A stretch of 64,000 bases of DNA from Erigeron canadensis (GCF_010389155.1 NC_057763.1:38608645-38672644); one strand, 5' to 3'. Positions 43,159-56,513 are shown, counted from the stretch's first letter. Program-made: numbers and translations. Notes: generated from the sequence alone by a model not told the origin.

Positions 43159-43927
43159 AAATTTCCTATTGGAAGAGTTTCATATTTTAGTATAATATTT
43201 AATATTTTGACACTTGTTATTATTTAATAAGATATTTGGCATACCCTGAATATTTGGGTTTTGTCATTGATCACATGCCTTATCATAGTTTTGATTGATA
43301 ACAAATATGTATGAAAGTCTCCCCATGAGGCTTAGATTTGGGGACTCGGGTTCAACTTTTAAAGTGCAAGTTTTTCTCCTAATACGTTATTTTGCCTTTG
43401 AGTTGACTGTTAAGAGTTTTCCTCATATGATCGAGCCTTTTAGCATGGATCGAGCCTCATATGTTATCGAGTTTATATGTAAAGGAAAGGGAAAGAAGAG
43501 AAGAGGGATGAATAGAAGAGAAGGGGTGGAGTTTCCTTCCTTCCAAATCATCTCAAAAGTGGGAGGAAAATATCTTTAACAAATTCTATAGAATTCTCCT
43601 TCCAAATCTTTTCCCTTATTTTCTCTTCTTCCTTTAAATAAAACTCAAGAACCCAGATATTTTTAAAATCCTTTACAATCTTTTTCTTTCCTTTTAAAAC
43701 AAAACTCAAGAACATACCACCATAAATCAACGCAATAATAAAATATATATATATATATATATAATGTTTTTTTACCCCTACCACCAGGCAGCACCAGTCA
43801 AAAACTCAAAATTTCTGTCTTCCACAACCAACAACAATAAAGCTTTAAGCCGCGGTTGTCGTTAAAACACATCCGACTTCTATTTAAGCCAAAATACAAA
43901 ACCTCCCGTTTTCCACGTAAGCAAACG
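43159..43927. other. Spacer upstream of JMJ31
   Basis: Contains a purine-rich stretch (about 43480-43530) with a pyrimidine-rich inverse (about 43600-43640), which suggests a decayed MITE, and a (TA)n tract at 43742-43762. The JMJ31 leader is probably within the last about 130 bp. Confidence 0.4.
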
Positions 43928-46900
43928 ATGGAAGAACAAGATGGTCTTCGAGTTACCAAAATGGACGCAATTCCATCAGCCAAAGAATTCACTTCACAAA
44001 TTGAACCTAAAAACGTTCCTGCTGTAGCTACACATACTAATCTAATTTTAATTCACCAAACTCAATTTGTATTTCTCATTGATTTTGGTTAATGTTAATT
44101 ACCTGCAGGTATTTCATAAATGCGTTAATGATTGGAAGGCTTTCAGTAAGTGGAATCCGTCAACTGGCGGTCTCGATTACTTACAGGTCCATTTTCATCT
44201 CTCTAGTTTCTGTTTCATTCAAGTAATTATTTATTTATCAATTATCAAATTATAATCTAATTGAATACTTCACCGTAGGTATTTAGGGTTTAAGTTTAAC
44301 CAGGGTTTAATTATAATCTATAGATATAGATAGGATCCACTGTGAAGCCACAAAATCCATGCATATTTGTGGATGGTACTTGTCACTTGATAGCTTGAAT
44401 AAAGAAAGAAAGAAATTGCTCAGTGCCGCCTTCCACGGGTTTTGAGCCCCAATACCTCGATGGTGTATGGGGAGGTTAAGATGTAGACAGACCTTACCTC
44501 TACCTTAGTAGAGAGGCTGCTTCCATTTTCTACCTAAATGGTAGAAAAGGCCCTACAACCTTTACATGGGATGAGGATCGAACCCTTGACCTCTGTCTCC
44601 AGATGCCAGGGTGTTTACCACTGATCCAACCAAGTTGCTTTTACTTGATATCTTGAATATTATTGCAATTACCCACTCAATATCAGGTCAAAGAGCTCGC
44701 TATGATATTACAACAATTGGTCTTATTCATTTGAACATATGTATTTTTGGTCTTGAAAAAATGTGGTTGACTATAGTACTATACTACTATTCCATATGTA
44801 GCAAGAATATTTTTGGTTAATGCTTAATGGTGGCCACACTATGGGTGTGGGAAGGACCAAATATGGATGATCTGTAATACGACAATTCCTGCTGAGTGTT
44901 GACATGTGCAGTCCGTTGTTAATTGGATGTGGGTTGACGATGTAACATTACATGAAACCATCATTGAACCACATGATACACATCAATCTGTATCAAAGTG
45001 CTTAGCAAGTCTCTACTTTTATTTCGCCATATATAATATCCTCAACTATGTCTTGTCTCTTTCTACAACAGCACCTTATGTAGAAAAGTGGACGTTGATA
45101 GCTTTTATTACAGTTCTGCATCTATCATTCATATTCCAAATCAGTATTTGACATGCTTATTCTATTTATCACATTAACATGTGATTGAATATCAGTTCAT
45201 ATTTACCATTTCTCTTTATATGTGAACCGATACACAGGAACTTGCAGGGTCGTCAACGGTGGAAGTTATGTTGTCCAAATCTGCTCCAGTCTTTTACGGT
45301 GATATCAGAAACCATGAGATGGTATTTTTCTTGATCAGTTTTACGTGTTGTTTTATATGAAAGTTATGCATTGGAGGCCACTTACTGCAGTCATATCTTT
45401 CCTTCACTAGGTCCAGTTACCCTTTTCTGCCTTTATTGGATATTGCAATTCTTTGCAGAGCAAAGAAAGTCACGCTTCTTGCTCAAGTACAGAGAAGCTT
45501 TTGCCACCTAGCACTTATACCGAACAAGATGATCTATTAGCTGGGAATACGCTTGAACAAATTTATTTAGCACAGGTTGATATTTCATTTTCAAAGTATT
45601 TCTGCTAATGAGATAAGACTAAGGGGATACTTGGTTTAATATAGTAATGGAAATGGGAAACATAATGGGAATACTAACTAACTTACTAAGTAATGTGATC
45701 AAAGTATTCCTTTATATTAATGTTGCATGGTTTGTAATACTATGTAATGTAAGTTGTATGTATTTACACATATATAAAACATATAATATTAATAAATATG
45801 TAATACCAATAATTAATTAATAATATTAATTACGTAAGAAGAAATAAACATAATTTGCCTACATAGGAAGTTGAATTTTGATTACCCCCAATTTATTGGG
45901 AAATGGAGAATTAGCCACTAATGGGTAATGGAGCATTGCATAGTAGGATAACAAGCATAGTTAATCATTACCATTGCCATTCCTTATACCTTAAAATCTC
46001 CAACCAAGCACCCATAATACTTTGTCAAACAGGGTAAACGGAGAGGCATACCTGTCATCATATGTTAAAAGTCCTATAAGTTTGGGCAAGAAAGTGTTGT
46101 GATGGACACAACCCATATCAAATTAATGATGTGACCCGAACCCCCTTTGATTCATTAGTCAACACGCCCGACTAACCTCTTTTTGTACATCTAGCAATCT
46201 CAAAAATGTATTGATACCATCTAAGTGAAGATGTTGGACCTCCTTGTACTAATTAACTCGGTAGTGTTTGTGTATCTACATAATATTCAGAATGTGTGCA
46301 CTGATACAGGTACCAATTATGAATAACGAGAAAGAAGAGAAGGTTCAATTAGGAAGTCTTATAGAAGACATTCAGACGGTATGTGCACAATGGTTGCAAG
46401 ATCATCTTCTCTTATTTCCCTTGCAATCTTGCTACTATATATCTCCTCTCTTTTTTTGACTTTCTTGCTACACTTATTCAATACGTGTAGCCCCCATTTC
46501 TGGAGACAAAGACCTTGGCTTCTATCAATCTATGGATGAATGGTGCTCAAACAAGATCAAGCACTCACTATGACCCGCACCATAACCTTCTATGCGTGGT
46601 TTCTGGCAGCAAACAAGGTGTACATTTGTTAAATATTAATGCCAAAAAGTGTATATGCAAATGTGTGCCAAACAATTAGATTTTCACGGGGGATCTTCAG
46701 CTCTTACATCACTGGGAAAATTATTTTCACTGTATCAGTAAACTAGATGATGTACTTTTTGATGCTTAGGCACATGTATTTCTTTCACTGTGGTCATAGA
46801 TCTTTATTTTAAAAAATAGTGATTTGCAACTTCTTTTGCCTAAACATGTGTAAGAGTGTGAAGCATAGATGATACACTAACTTTTTATTTTTTTTTCTGT

Positions 46901-49900
46901 TTCTTGTCTGCTAAAACTATGTCGTTCAGTTGATCTGTGGCCCCCTTCATCATGTCCTTTCTTATATCCGATGCCTTTGTATGGTGAGGCATCAAACCAC
47001 AGGTATACATTCTCTTATACTTCTCTAAATAGGACAGGTAAAAATAAGTGCATCTGAAGAAAACCAAAGAACGGAACCAGGAATGAACTGAACTAGTACC
47101 TGTTATATTTGGTTTTTTTTTTCTCAGTTTGTAAAACGTCAGTTCTTGGTTTTGCTTGGACCGGAATTGGAACTAAATTAGTACCGAATTTCAAATGGCC
47201 TCATTTTATGTATGTATGTTAAGTTATGAAAAATCTAATTTTTATTCAGTTTAGAGTTCAGTTTGGGACCAAATAGGTTTAAACCAGTACTGAAGCAGTT
47301 TAGATCGGCCTGTATCTCATTTTCATTACTATCAATGTTCCAGTTCCGGCTCTGATTTAGTCCTGGTTTGGTGCGATCAGATCCGGTTCCATTCGATGAA
47401 CACCTCTACCCCTACATTAGGAAGTAAAAGCACTTTCTAGTAAAACTGTCATGGTATTCATTCTATATATTTGGGTTCTACCAGCTCTATTTCCATAGAC
47501 GAACCAGATTTTTCTCTTCATCCAAGAGCAGAACACTCAAAAAAGCATTCTCAAAGGGTGATTCTTCATGCAGGAGACGCACTTTTCATTCCTGAAGGGT
47601 GGTAAGATTTGTATTTCCATGCATTCCTATTCTAAACCTCGTAGTTGAGATCTAATTTGATTATTATGAAAAGAGTAACACAAGGAACGGTATCCTTATA
47701 GATGAATAACAATGTGTTGTGTTACAAAGCGGCTTAGGAACCTTTTAGTGACTGCCTCATTTCTGGTTACTCAGATTTTTTATGAAATGTGGATTTTCCA
47801 ATACAAGAATGAATGACCATGAATCTCAAGTGCTTGTTGACAACTATTATTTGTGATGGGAATGTTTTTGATATATATAAAAATGTTTGGATGAGATAAT
47901 TCAGGCTTTACCTACCTAGCACCTACGATTTTGCGCGAACTTTATGTAGAACATGTACCACCTAATCATTCTTTACTTAGCCACTTATCTACAATTAATT
48001 TCTTGTTTCTCATGTTATATCTCTTAACCAGGTTCCATCAAGTTGACAGTGAAAATTTGACTGTTGCTGTTAACTTTTGGTGGCGGTCTGAAATGATGTC
48101 TGGCATGTTGGAACACATGGATTCATACTATCTGCGCAGGATATTGAAAAGGTATTCCCTTTTGTACTTGTGTTTCTGCCGGTTTAGAACATTATACAGA
48201 GGCTGATACTGATCATGCATCCACTGTTTCATGTCTACATCAAACTGGTAAAACTTCAAGACTGACTGACAAAGAAATGGTAAATACTTCTTTCAACTCT
48301 TACGTATTTTGCATGCTGTGGATGATTATTGGCTTTTTACTTTACACAGCTTTTGTAATCTAATTGGAGCTATACAAAATTACACTAGTTACTATTAGCC
48401 TCCAAGTATAAGCTCACAGTGGAGTGTATCATGTCACTGAACAAGTGTGTATGATATTTGCTATCCTTTGTGTCAGAAATCTTACTAGTGTTTTTTATCA
48501 CTTTCATAATTTGGACAGAATCAGATGCTGTGTAAGACTTCTCCTAGTGTGCATAACAAACCTTATGAACAATCAGGTTAGTTGTAAAATACAAATCTGT
48601 AATTTATTTAATTCCGTAATACATGATACATGTGCTAATCTATAAGGCTTATTGATTTAGTACATGATACATATGCTAATCTATAAGGCTTATTGATTAA
48701 GTATTTCACGGATGATGATAATCAATTGCCTTAATGATTTATTTCATAGATGAGCATAGTATCAAGGTTTCTGGCGGGGATAAGTTGAATGATGGGAACA
48801 TGCTACAAGATCTAAAGCCTTCTGTTCTCGAATCTCTTCATAAACTTGTTTCTCTAGTCCATGACCGTGTCAATGCTACTGATTTGAGTTATGACATGGA
48901 GAAAACAGGGTCCAAGAAAACTGTGGTCTCAGAATTGTATAACCTGGAGGATGATCTAGTTGCTCATATTTTCTGGATTCTTGAACCACTTGATCTTCAG
49001 AAAATGTTTCTTGCCATGGTGGTGAGCCCAGATTCTCGTCCTATCTGTTAGAGGTTGCAATTTTGACTCATTTAGCAAATGGGTAGGTTAAAAGTCATCT
49101 GAAATGTATTGAAATACATAAAACCTCCAAATAAACTTATTGATAAAGTTAGATTGATATTATGATAGTATGGCACCCTGTTTGTAAAATTCTTAAATAT
49201 TGGGTTCAAAGTATTGTGGGTCGGCCCAACGTGAAACACTTCTTGTTTAAACTCACATATAAATTACCTATTGTTGATTTTTTTCCAACAGGAAATTTTA
49301 AGATTACCTGTTTTGCCTGTCAACTTATTACCCAACCTGCCCATTTTATCACATCTACTATATGTCAACATTTCCTTGCCAATTACGGCTTTTCCCAGTA
49401 CTGATAGCCGATAGGTCAATACGTTGCACTTTCACATCTATTTAACTATCTTCAACTTGTGTGCTTTCTAGCATCACTTCCCAAGAACTTTGGAGGGTTT
49501 AGTACTGCACTTGGTTTCACCAGTAGGAGCCGAAGTCCTTACTCAGAAATTTGATGAGATGGATCAACTAAATAATGAAGATGACAGGTAAATATATCTG
49601 GATCATTCAGAGTTTGTTTCCCCGCCCTCACTCCCTCTCAATAAATAAATTATTCAATTACGCTAGTAAATAATTATTGACGGGGGCTTGGACTATATTT
49701 TGATTCTGTTACTCCCAGGAACGAATTCTACAGATTATTTTATAGTGTATTTGATGACCAGTTTGCTGTAATGGATACACTTCTTAACGGAAAGGAGTCA
49801 TTTTCATGTCAGGTACAACATAAACTTGATTATACGGGCCTCTTTAGCTTGTTAATTTTCGTTTACTTGATTTTTTCTTTTCTGCCTCGTGGTGCTTTGA

Positions 49901-50314
49901 CTTTTTTTTTTTTTTTTTTTATCTTTCTAGTTACTAAACAAGCAGTTATCACAGAAACACACGCTATACATCACCTGAACTCTAAATGAACCCATTAATT
50001 CGAAATCCATAATTAGTATTGCTTGCTCACCTTGATGTTTGAAGAGAGGCAGAATTTTTAGATGTTTTTCCCCATCACAGAAATATGGGCTCAAAATATA
50101 CTTTTTAGTCTTAATCAGGAGTCCGTTGCATATGCTAAAATGGGTTTCCTGAATCTTTCTTTGACTTAAGAAGTTTTCTGATTCTCCTTTTTGTTTAAAC
50201 TATAGTGAAAAAGCTACTATTAATTTTTTAAACATAGTGTAACAAGCTATTATATAAATTGCCCAGGTATTTAAGAACGTTATGGATAAATTTCTGGGAG
50301 TTAAGGTTCAATGA
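43928..50314 (+). CDS. JMJ31: JmjC-domain protein, JMJ31-like
   Basis: Fifteen exons in phase give 511 aa: 43928-44023, 44109-44186, 45238-45321, 45411-45575, 46310-46378, 46491-46617, 46930-47002, 47485-47601, 48032-48151, 48261-48279, 48519-48576, 48750-49021, 49472-49587, 49719-49812 and 50267-50314. The N-terminus (FTSQIEPKNVPAV, DWKAFSKWNP) and the JmjC core match plant JMJ31. Iron ligands are visible as THYDPHH (H190, D192) and GWFHQVD (H272), in the order expected for a cupin-type 2-oxoglutarate oxygenase. The small JmjC-only class includes histone demethylases and protein or RNA hydroxylases; the substrate cannot be read from sequence. The start at 43928 is the first ATG that keeps the conserved N-terminus. 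The 19-bp exon 10 is inferred from phase and homology and is the least certain join. Confidence 0.9.
44401..44642 (-). mobile_element. SINE with target-site duplication in JMJ31 intron 2
   Basis: On the minus strand the element begins with a tRNA-like head: GGATCAGTGGTAAACACC (box A) and GGGTTCGATCCTCATC (box B, near consensus). A body of about 150 bp ends in a TTTC-rich simple-repeat tail. It is flanked by ACTTGATAGCTTGAAT (44385-44400) and ACTTGATATCTTGAAT (44643-44658), 15 of 16 matching, a convincing duplication. Confidence 0.85.
45623..46013. mobile_element. MITE-like repeat in JMJ31 intron 4
   Basis: GGGGATACTTGGTTT at the left and AACCAAGCACCC at the right form imperfect inverted ends. 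The interior has GGAAATGGGAA and its inverse-like CATTACCATTGCCATTCC. About 390 bp. Confidence 0.6.
49049..49360. mobile_element. MITE in JMJ31 intron 12
   Basis: Left end TAGAGGTTGCAATTTTGAC, with AATGGGTAGG inside it. The right end CCTGCCCATTTTATCACATC is the approximate reverse complement. Length about 312 bp. It is the best-bounded copy of the intronic MITE family seen across the window. Confidence 0.7.
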
Positions 50315-51953
50315 CCAGATACATCAATGGAAATGAGACATATACTGATGCTGATTTCAAGAATTTGATCCCTCTAATGGTCTCAAAAGTGCTGATTGAT
50401 AGTTGAAGGAGGATGCTCTTTTCTGTCCTCAATCACCCTATATGTGAGTTTTTAGTTTCCTATCATCTTCTTATACTTTGGCAGTTCGCATTTGGTTTCT
50501 TTGATTATTATTATTATCCCTTTCTATGACCACAAAGCCAGCCTCTTGATCTGAGTACTCGTTTTTTTCTACTATTTCTATTAATTAATTTAGGATGTCA
50601 GTTCTGAAGTCATTGGTAATCTTACATGTTCACTAGGAACTACTATTTCTTGAAGAGAGGTACAACTGCATCTGCAGATGGTTCTGACATACTGAAGTCA
50701 CAAGAATACAAAACATCTTTTAAAGAAAGCGTGCATGTCTATAACAATCTTCTTGCCGCCTTGTGCCTACAACTCCTACAAGTAGTACATGTATCGATGC
50801 AGGTTATGCTTGTAAGGTAAAGTATATTTGGTTTGTTGAACATCCTTGAAAGTTTAAATGGAGTGGTGGTCATTGGTCAGGTTCAAAGTTTCAAGCTTGC
50901 ACAGTTGAGGCCATGAGGGTGTGCTCTGTGGGCGTGAGATTTGCCCACAAATTAATTGACAGGGCAGATTCACAACCTTAGGGGTTGAGTTGGTGAACAC
51001 ATTTTCAAACGTTAATAGTTTGTATTTACTAGATAAGTGTCTTAGCGTGTGTACAACCAACCATACATGTACTCATTGAAAGAAATTTATAGATACTAAA
51101 AGGAAACGCAACATTCAGTCTGAAAAGTAATCATGCATACCTTTACCATTCTGTCATCATTTTGATGTCAATCTCAAGATACAAAGCCACCTTTGAAAAG
51201 ATTTTGATGCTTAGCTCAAGGAAAGTAGGTAGTGTAGAATGTTGCTGGTAAAGTCATAATATTCTTGCAAAATTTTTTTATAAGTCAACTTAAGTGTGTA
51301 CATGTGATGACTTAATTGTAAGATGGGTTGGATTATGTTTGATGTTTTGAACCGGGAAAAAGTCGGCACTCATGTTTGTTATTGGTAAATCGTTTTAAGC
51401 CCCTTGTAACAATAATATATGACACTCAATGTCTTTTATTGTCATGTTATCATTTTAATTTTGTGATGCAGAAGGCTTCATTCGTGAAGTCTTCGGCACA
51501 AATGACGCGTGCATGATCAGTTAGTATTCGAAGGAAGAAGGGACGTTTCATGGAATTGTTTGGATGACTAGTATGTTGTCCAAAACAGGGAACTGTAACT
51601 CTCCAACACTTCTTGGAGAATATATCTGGTGGTAGCATCTTAAATCTCTAAAACTTCAAATCAACTTATGAAATGAGAAAAAAATGACACACTGGAAATA
51701 CAAGTGAACGGATTTGAAGTGTAACAACAAAATAGATTCTTCATTGATATTCATTACTACACCGTTTATTACAACATTGGCGATGGCGCAAAACAACTTG
51801 ATGAAGTTACCGCAACGGAACCGGATTATTATCACCGAAGAGATTCAATTGATTGATATCAAAATACTTCCGCTTCCGTATCAATACTTTTTCCTTTCTG
51901 AACCTACATTTTATATTTTAACCAAAATAAATCATCACTAAACTACTCCCAAA
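50315..51953. other. Spacer between JMJ31 and the PEAPOD-like fragment
   Basis: About 1.6 kb. The first part is the JMJ31 3'UTR. I looked on the minus strand for the TIFY and Jas-like parts of the PEAPOD gene and found none. Open frames at 50626-50820 and 51714-51941 are short and match no family I recognise. Confidence 0.45.
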
Positions 51954-52397
51954 TCAAATATTAATAATCAATAATGTATATATATGCATATACATATACA
52001 AAAAGCATAAACAACAATTTAAATAACGACCTAGACGTGTGGCTGCGGTTTCCGGTAGCCGGTGAGTGATGTGACATTTGCGGTGAAAAGCGTCGGATTC
52101 CGGCGACGGTTCAAGTAACGCTTTGAGCATAATAACTTGTTGGATCGCCTGAGATTTATTCCACGATGGCCGTCTCATACCTGCACCGACAGAATAATCA
52201 GATACAGTAATAATTTAATCTACATAAAAACAAACACGCAGTAAAAACACCTATAAAATACACACACACACACCTTTTTGTTTGAGGTACTGGCGGCATT
52301 GTTCGCGAGTGATTTGAGAAAAGTCTTGTTCGGTTAGGTGGTGAAGAGGCTTATCTAGCAATGACGTGGCGGATAGCGATGGCTCCTCCGACGTCAT
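51954..52397 (-). CDS. PEAPOD/TIFY4-like, N-terminal domain only
   Basis: Exon 1 (52397-52274) encodes MTSEEPSLSATSLLDKPLHH and ITREQCRQYLKQK. Exon 2 (52180 downward) begins GMRRPSWNKSQAIQQVIML. Together they are the PPD domain of PEAPOD (TIFY4A/B) proteins, joined in phase across an intron with good sites. The frame runs on to a stop at 51954, giving 116 aa; intact family members are over 300 aa. A possible donor (CTAG|GTCGTT) at the normal exon end has no downstream partner, so the TIFY and C-terminal motifs are absent here. PEAPOD proteins normally bridge KIX8/9 and repressors to limit meristemoid division. This copy is either a truncated pseudogene or a short protein that could interfere with them (inference). 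Confidence 0.7.
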
Positions 52398-52399
52398 GA

Positions 52400-53067
52400 T
52401 GGTTGTTGGAGGTCTTTGATTCTGAAAGTCAAAGAGAGATGGTATATACGGAGTATTATGAGTATTTATTTTCGTAATTTCGTGGATGTGGACTGGAGAA
52501 GTGTTTTTGGCTCGTTTGAGTCTTTGGGACTTTCAACTTTGCACTACGGACAATTTAGCCACCATGTAAACCAAAAAGGATGTCCATTGTCGTACTTTTT
52601 TATTGATTGAGTTCAGCAAAAATTATGCACAATTTTATTTTATTTAAAGATTTTCAACCTTGAATTAAAATTAAAAGTTATAATTTAAAAGCAATTTTTA
52701 GATTTTGATTCTGATTTTAATTTAAAGTCAAAATATTTTTGGTTTTATTAGAAAGTTAAAACATTTTTAAAAAATCATTATCTCCTTTTCACCTTTTAAT
52801 GATGAATGAGGGTTAGGAGTATTTATCTTAATGTCATGGTTAGTTATTTACCAATAGTCAAAAGCTAACTCATAATTTTTAATAAATAAATCATCAGATA
52901 TATCAACAAGAAAAATGATATATATATTCAAACCCGAAAAAAAAGGATAAAAGTTTGTTTAAAATCATGATAAAATATGCCGTTCAAAAAAATAAATGTA
53001 AGATGCACACGAATAAAGACACTATTGGTCCATGGAAATTATTTTTCTACCCCATTAAATAATATTA
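52400..53067. other. AT-rich spacer upstream of the PEAPOD-like fragment
   Basis: Contains the presumed leader and promoter of the minus-strand PEAPOD-like gene near 52400-52450. Nothing else recognised. Confidence 0.4.
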
Positions 53068-53405
53068 CTAGTGGTCAGGCCCGTCCAATGGACGGGTAGT
53101 TTCAAAATATATTAATCAAAGCTAGAAAATTAGATTTTAAATATATTAAATAGATATACCGAAATCAACTTGAAAATTTGCTAGCTGAATAGTCACTCCA
53201 TCGGTCAAAATACTCCAAAAATTATCCGCCCAACGAAGAAACATACGAAAATTAACTCCATATAAATATTGATTTCAGTTTACCTTTTTTTTTTTCAACT
53301 TTAGTTAAATAAAATATAAGAAAGGAGGATTAGACTCAAGGAAGTGGATTAGGGGTGCCAAGTGTACCCCCAACCCCCTCTTTTAGTTATATTATAAATA
53401 TCTCA
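53068..53405 (-). mobile_element. Short non-autonomous Helitron, minus strand
   Basis: On the minus strand the end reads CCCGTCCATTGGACGGG, a perfect 7-bp stem with a 3-base loop, then CCTGACCA and the terminal CTAG (53071-53068) followed by T. That is the hallmark Helitron 3' end. The 5' end is probably near 53405 (ATATTTATAATATAACTAAA); its TC start is not clear. There is no coding capacity. Confidence 0.65.
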
Positions 53406-54208
53406 CAAATATATACATAGATAATATGTATAAACTGTCACATAGATACGATTTTTTGATTGTCCAATCTATCAAAACAATGAGTTTGGGTTTAACCAAA
53501 ATAAGTGATGATTTAAGACATTTGTAACCATTAGGATATTTTAATAGTGGTTTATTTAAATAGATAATATCATTTTTTATTATGTTAAAGAATATTGTAG
53601 AATAAATATTTAGCTCAGATGTATATAGATGATCATATTTTAAATGATTTTTTCTCACACTAAAATGTTTATTTTATAATATTTAAACTTATTTGTAATT
53701 TATATACGCTTTTCACCCCATAATAATTATCTACCAAATGTCTTTCGAAAAATCATTTACCGCCATATAAAACAAAAATTATACACGTTTGATAAATGAA
53801 GTTTTTACTTATTAAAATCAGGTAAAATGATAAAAATTGAATAATTAATTTTAAATAAATAAAGTTTTTTTATTTTTGAAATGCTGTTAGAATCACTCAC
53901 AGCGAAACCGTTTATAATGACCATTGAACTAAAGCCCGTAGAGTAATACCTTCTTTCGAAACACATGTGAAATCCAAATTAAAAAATGAGTAGAAGAAAA
54001 AGAAAATGAAATTTAATAGGGTGGGCGATGAAGAAACTTCCCGCGCCATCTCAAAACTGCTCCTTTCATCTCAATATCTACCTAACCCCAAACCCCTTCT
54101 TATTATCTTCCTCCTTAAGTTATTAAGCACAACGATCTTGAGTATTGTTAATATTTTCCTTTTAAAACACATTCCAATTGATTTCCCTCATTTCAATCCA
54201 AATTCATC
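53406..54208. promoter_or_regulatory. Upstream region of the LIFEGUARD-like gene
   Basis: AT-rich spacer. A C/T-rich leader-like stretch at about 54050-54200 precedes the ATG at 54209. No specific element can be assigned. Confidence 0.35.
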
Positions 54209-54540
54209 ATGTCAAACATGTGGAATCGAACCTTCTCAACGAAATCCGACTTGGAATCCGGTTCAACCGAACTGCTATATCCGACAATGATCGAGTCACC
54301 GGATCTCCGGTGGTCATTTATTCGTAAAATATACACTATCGTCGCCGTTCAGCTGCTCCTCACCGCCGCTGTCGGCGCCGTCGTTGTTTCTTATCATCCG
54401 ATTGTTACCTTTTTAACTACTACTAGAGGCGGTTTCGCTTGCTATATTCTAATAATTTTTACTCCTTTCATCAGTACGTAATCAATTTCGTTTTTATTTT
54501 AATTATTACATATCTAATTTTTTATTTTGAAGATTTTCAG

Positions 54541-54571
<31 letters not shown>

Positions 54572-56513
54572 AATTTCGTGTGTATTTGTTTGCTGTGCAG
54601 TGTTGTGTCCGTTATCGTGTTATTATCAGAGGCATCCGGTGAATTATGTGTTGCTTGGGATATTTACGATAGCGCTTGCTTTGGCTATTGGTTTGTCATG
54701 TGCTTTCACTAGTGGTATGTTGAAATTTGATTTTTTATATTTGATTAGTTTGTATCTACAAATATATAATCGGTGTTAGGAAATTGAGGGATTAAACTCT
54801 GACTACTGATTGCTGTGAAGCGTGCGAATAATATTTGTGCGAAAATAGAACTCAGCAGAAAATATATACACACGTGCTATGGGTTTTTAGAGAGACTTGC
54901 TTTACATTTTGAAGTTAGGGTTTACAATCACACTTAGAACCTAAGCAACGTATAGGGTAAATCTGATATAATGAACAGGATTGAGGCACCCCGTGTAGAC
55001 CGTGTGTGCCTTTTGTTTCGAGTATTTGCTGTGTGGATGAAACAAGAACTTTTAGTTTTAATCTCAAGTTATTGGAGATACATTATAGGATAGTCAATAT
55101 AAGAAAATAGAACCTTCACAAGAGAGGTCCAAAGTTTGAATCCTCTTGAGGAGTTCAAATTTTGTAGATTGGTGATAAAGAGATGGTTCTGTTGTTTGTT
55201 ATAGCAGGAATGGGATACTAAGATTTTTCACCTTATTTTGAGGGGTTAGCTATTTTGGTTGCTAGGTCATAGTTAGTTACTTGTTCGTTGATGCACAGAG
55301 GTCCGAGATCTGATAGTAGGGAATTGGCGATTTTTTACTTGGTTAGGCTTATAATCTGTATAAGCAGCTAACAAGTGTTGCATCATCCGTACTTGTACTT
55401 TTCTATGATCAAAGGGCTGCTTGTCTACTGTTTTTATTTGTACCAAACCTTATATGGATATCGGACATGCATTTGTAACTGGTAGCCAAACACTAGCTAG
55501 TGTGTCATTTATGTGTAACATTAGACAACTTTTATCCAATTTCTCATCTGCTCGGAAGTTTGATAATTACTTAAAAAAGGCTTAAACCCTTATAATTGTC
55601 TCAGCAACGGTAATATAATACAAGCTAATTGCTATTATTCGCATCTAGTTATCACGGTATGTCACAAAGGACAACAAAGTTCAATATATGTAACTAGTTG
55701 CAAAGTTCAAAACTCTTATATTCTATTAACCAGGATTAGACATTGAAATGATTTGATTACAACTTCTTGCAAATAAGTAGAGGCCCCATTTATAACGCAG
55801 ACAACTCCCGTTCCAAACACCATTAATTCTAAAACTCAACAATCTATACCTTTTGCAGGGAAGGTCGTATTGGAAGCTGTTATTCTAACGGCAGTGGTGG
55901 TTGTGAGTCTCACTCTATTCACCTTTTGGGCTGCAAGGAGAGGTTATGATTTTGATTTTCTGGGTCCTTTCTTGTTCGGTGCCATTATGGTGCTTATGGT
56001 CTTCTCTATCATACAGGTTCGTTTACCTCCCCTTAATATGTTTGTTGATACATACTTGGGACATAATGAGATACAGTATGCTTGGTAAAAAAAAAACAAA
56101 GAGAGACATAATGTGATGTTTATAATTATATATGAAACTCATTCATTTTAAAAATAGTAAATCAGATTAAACAAAGAAGTGTTTTGGGTCAACTCAACAT
56201 GAGCATCACCAATATGACCTCTTTGAGCGATTAACCAGCCCGACCCAACCATTTACTGCCTTTAATATTACCTTGTGTTCTAATTTTTTCGCTTTACATT
56301 CTGCAGATATTCTTTCCTCTGGGTAAGATTTCAGTGATGATATATGCTGGCCTTGCTGCTATCGTCTTCTGTGGCTATATTGTGTATGATACTGATAATC
56401 TGATCAAGCGATACACATATGACGAATACATCTGGGCTGCTGTGGCTCTATACTTGGATATCATCAATCTTTTCACTACTTTGCTTACTCTATTGAGAAT
56501 CGCTGACAGATAA
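54209..56513 (+). CDS. LIFEGUARD-like BAX-inhibitor-1 family membrane protein
   Basis: Four exons (54209-54473, 54601-54714, 55859-56016, 56307-56513) join in phase to 247 aa. A short hydrophilic N-terminus with SPDLRWSFIRKIYTIVAVQL is followed by about seven hydrophobic segments. The family signature GYIVYDTDNLIKRYTYDEY and the tail YLDIINLFTTLLTLLRIADR are typical of TMBIM/BI-1 LIFEGUARD proteins. Length matches the family (about 240-250 aa). Members sit in the ER, Golgi or tonoplast, modulate calcium leak and suppress cell death; in plants they affect powdery-mildew susceptibility and brassinosteroid responses. Which LFG paralogue it is cannot be decided here. The first ATG is used; a second Met lies four codons in. 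Confidence 0.93.
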
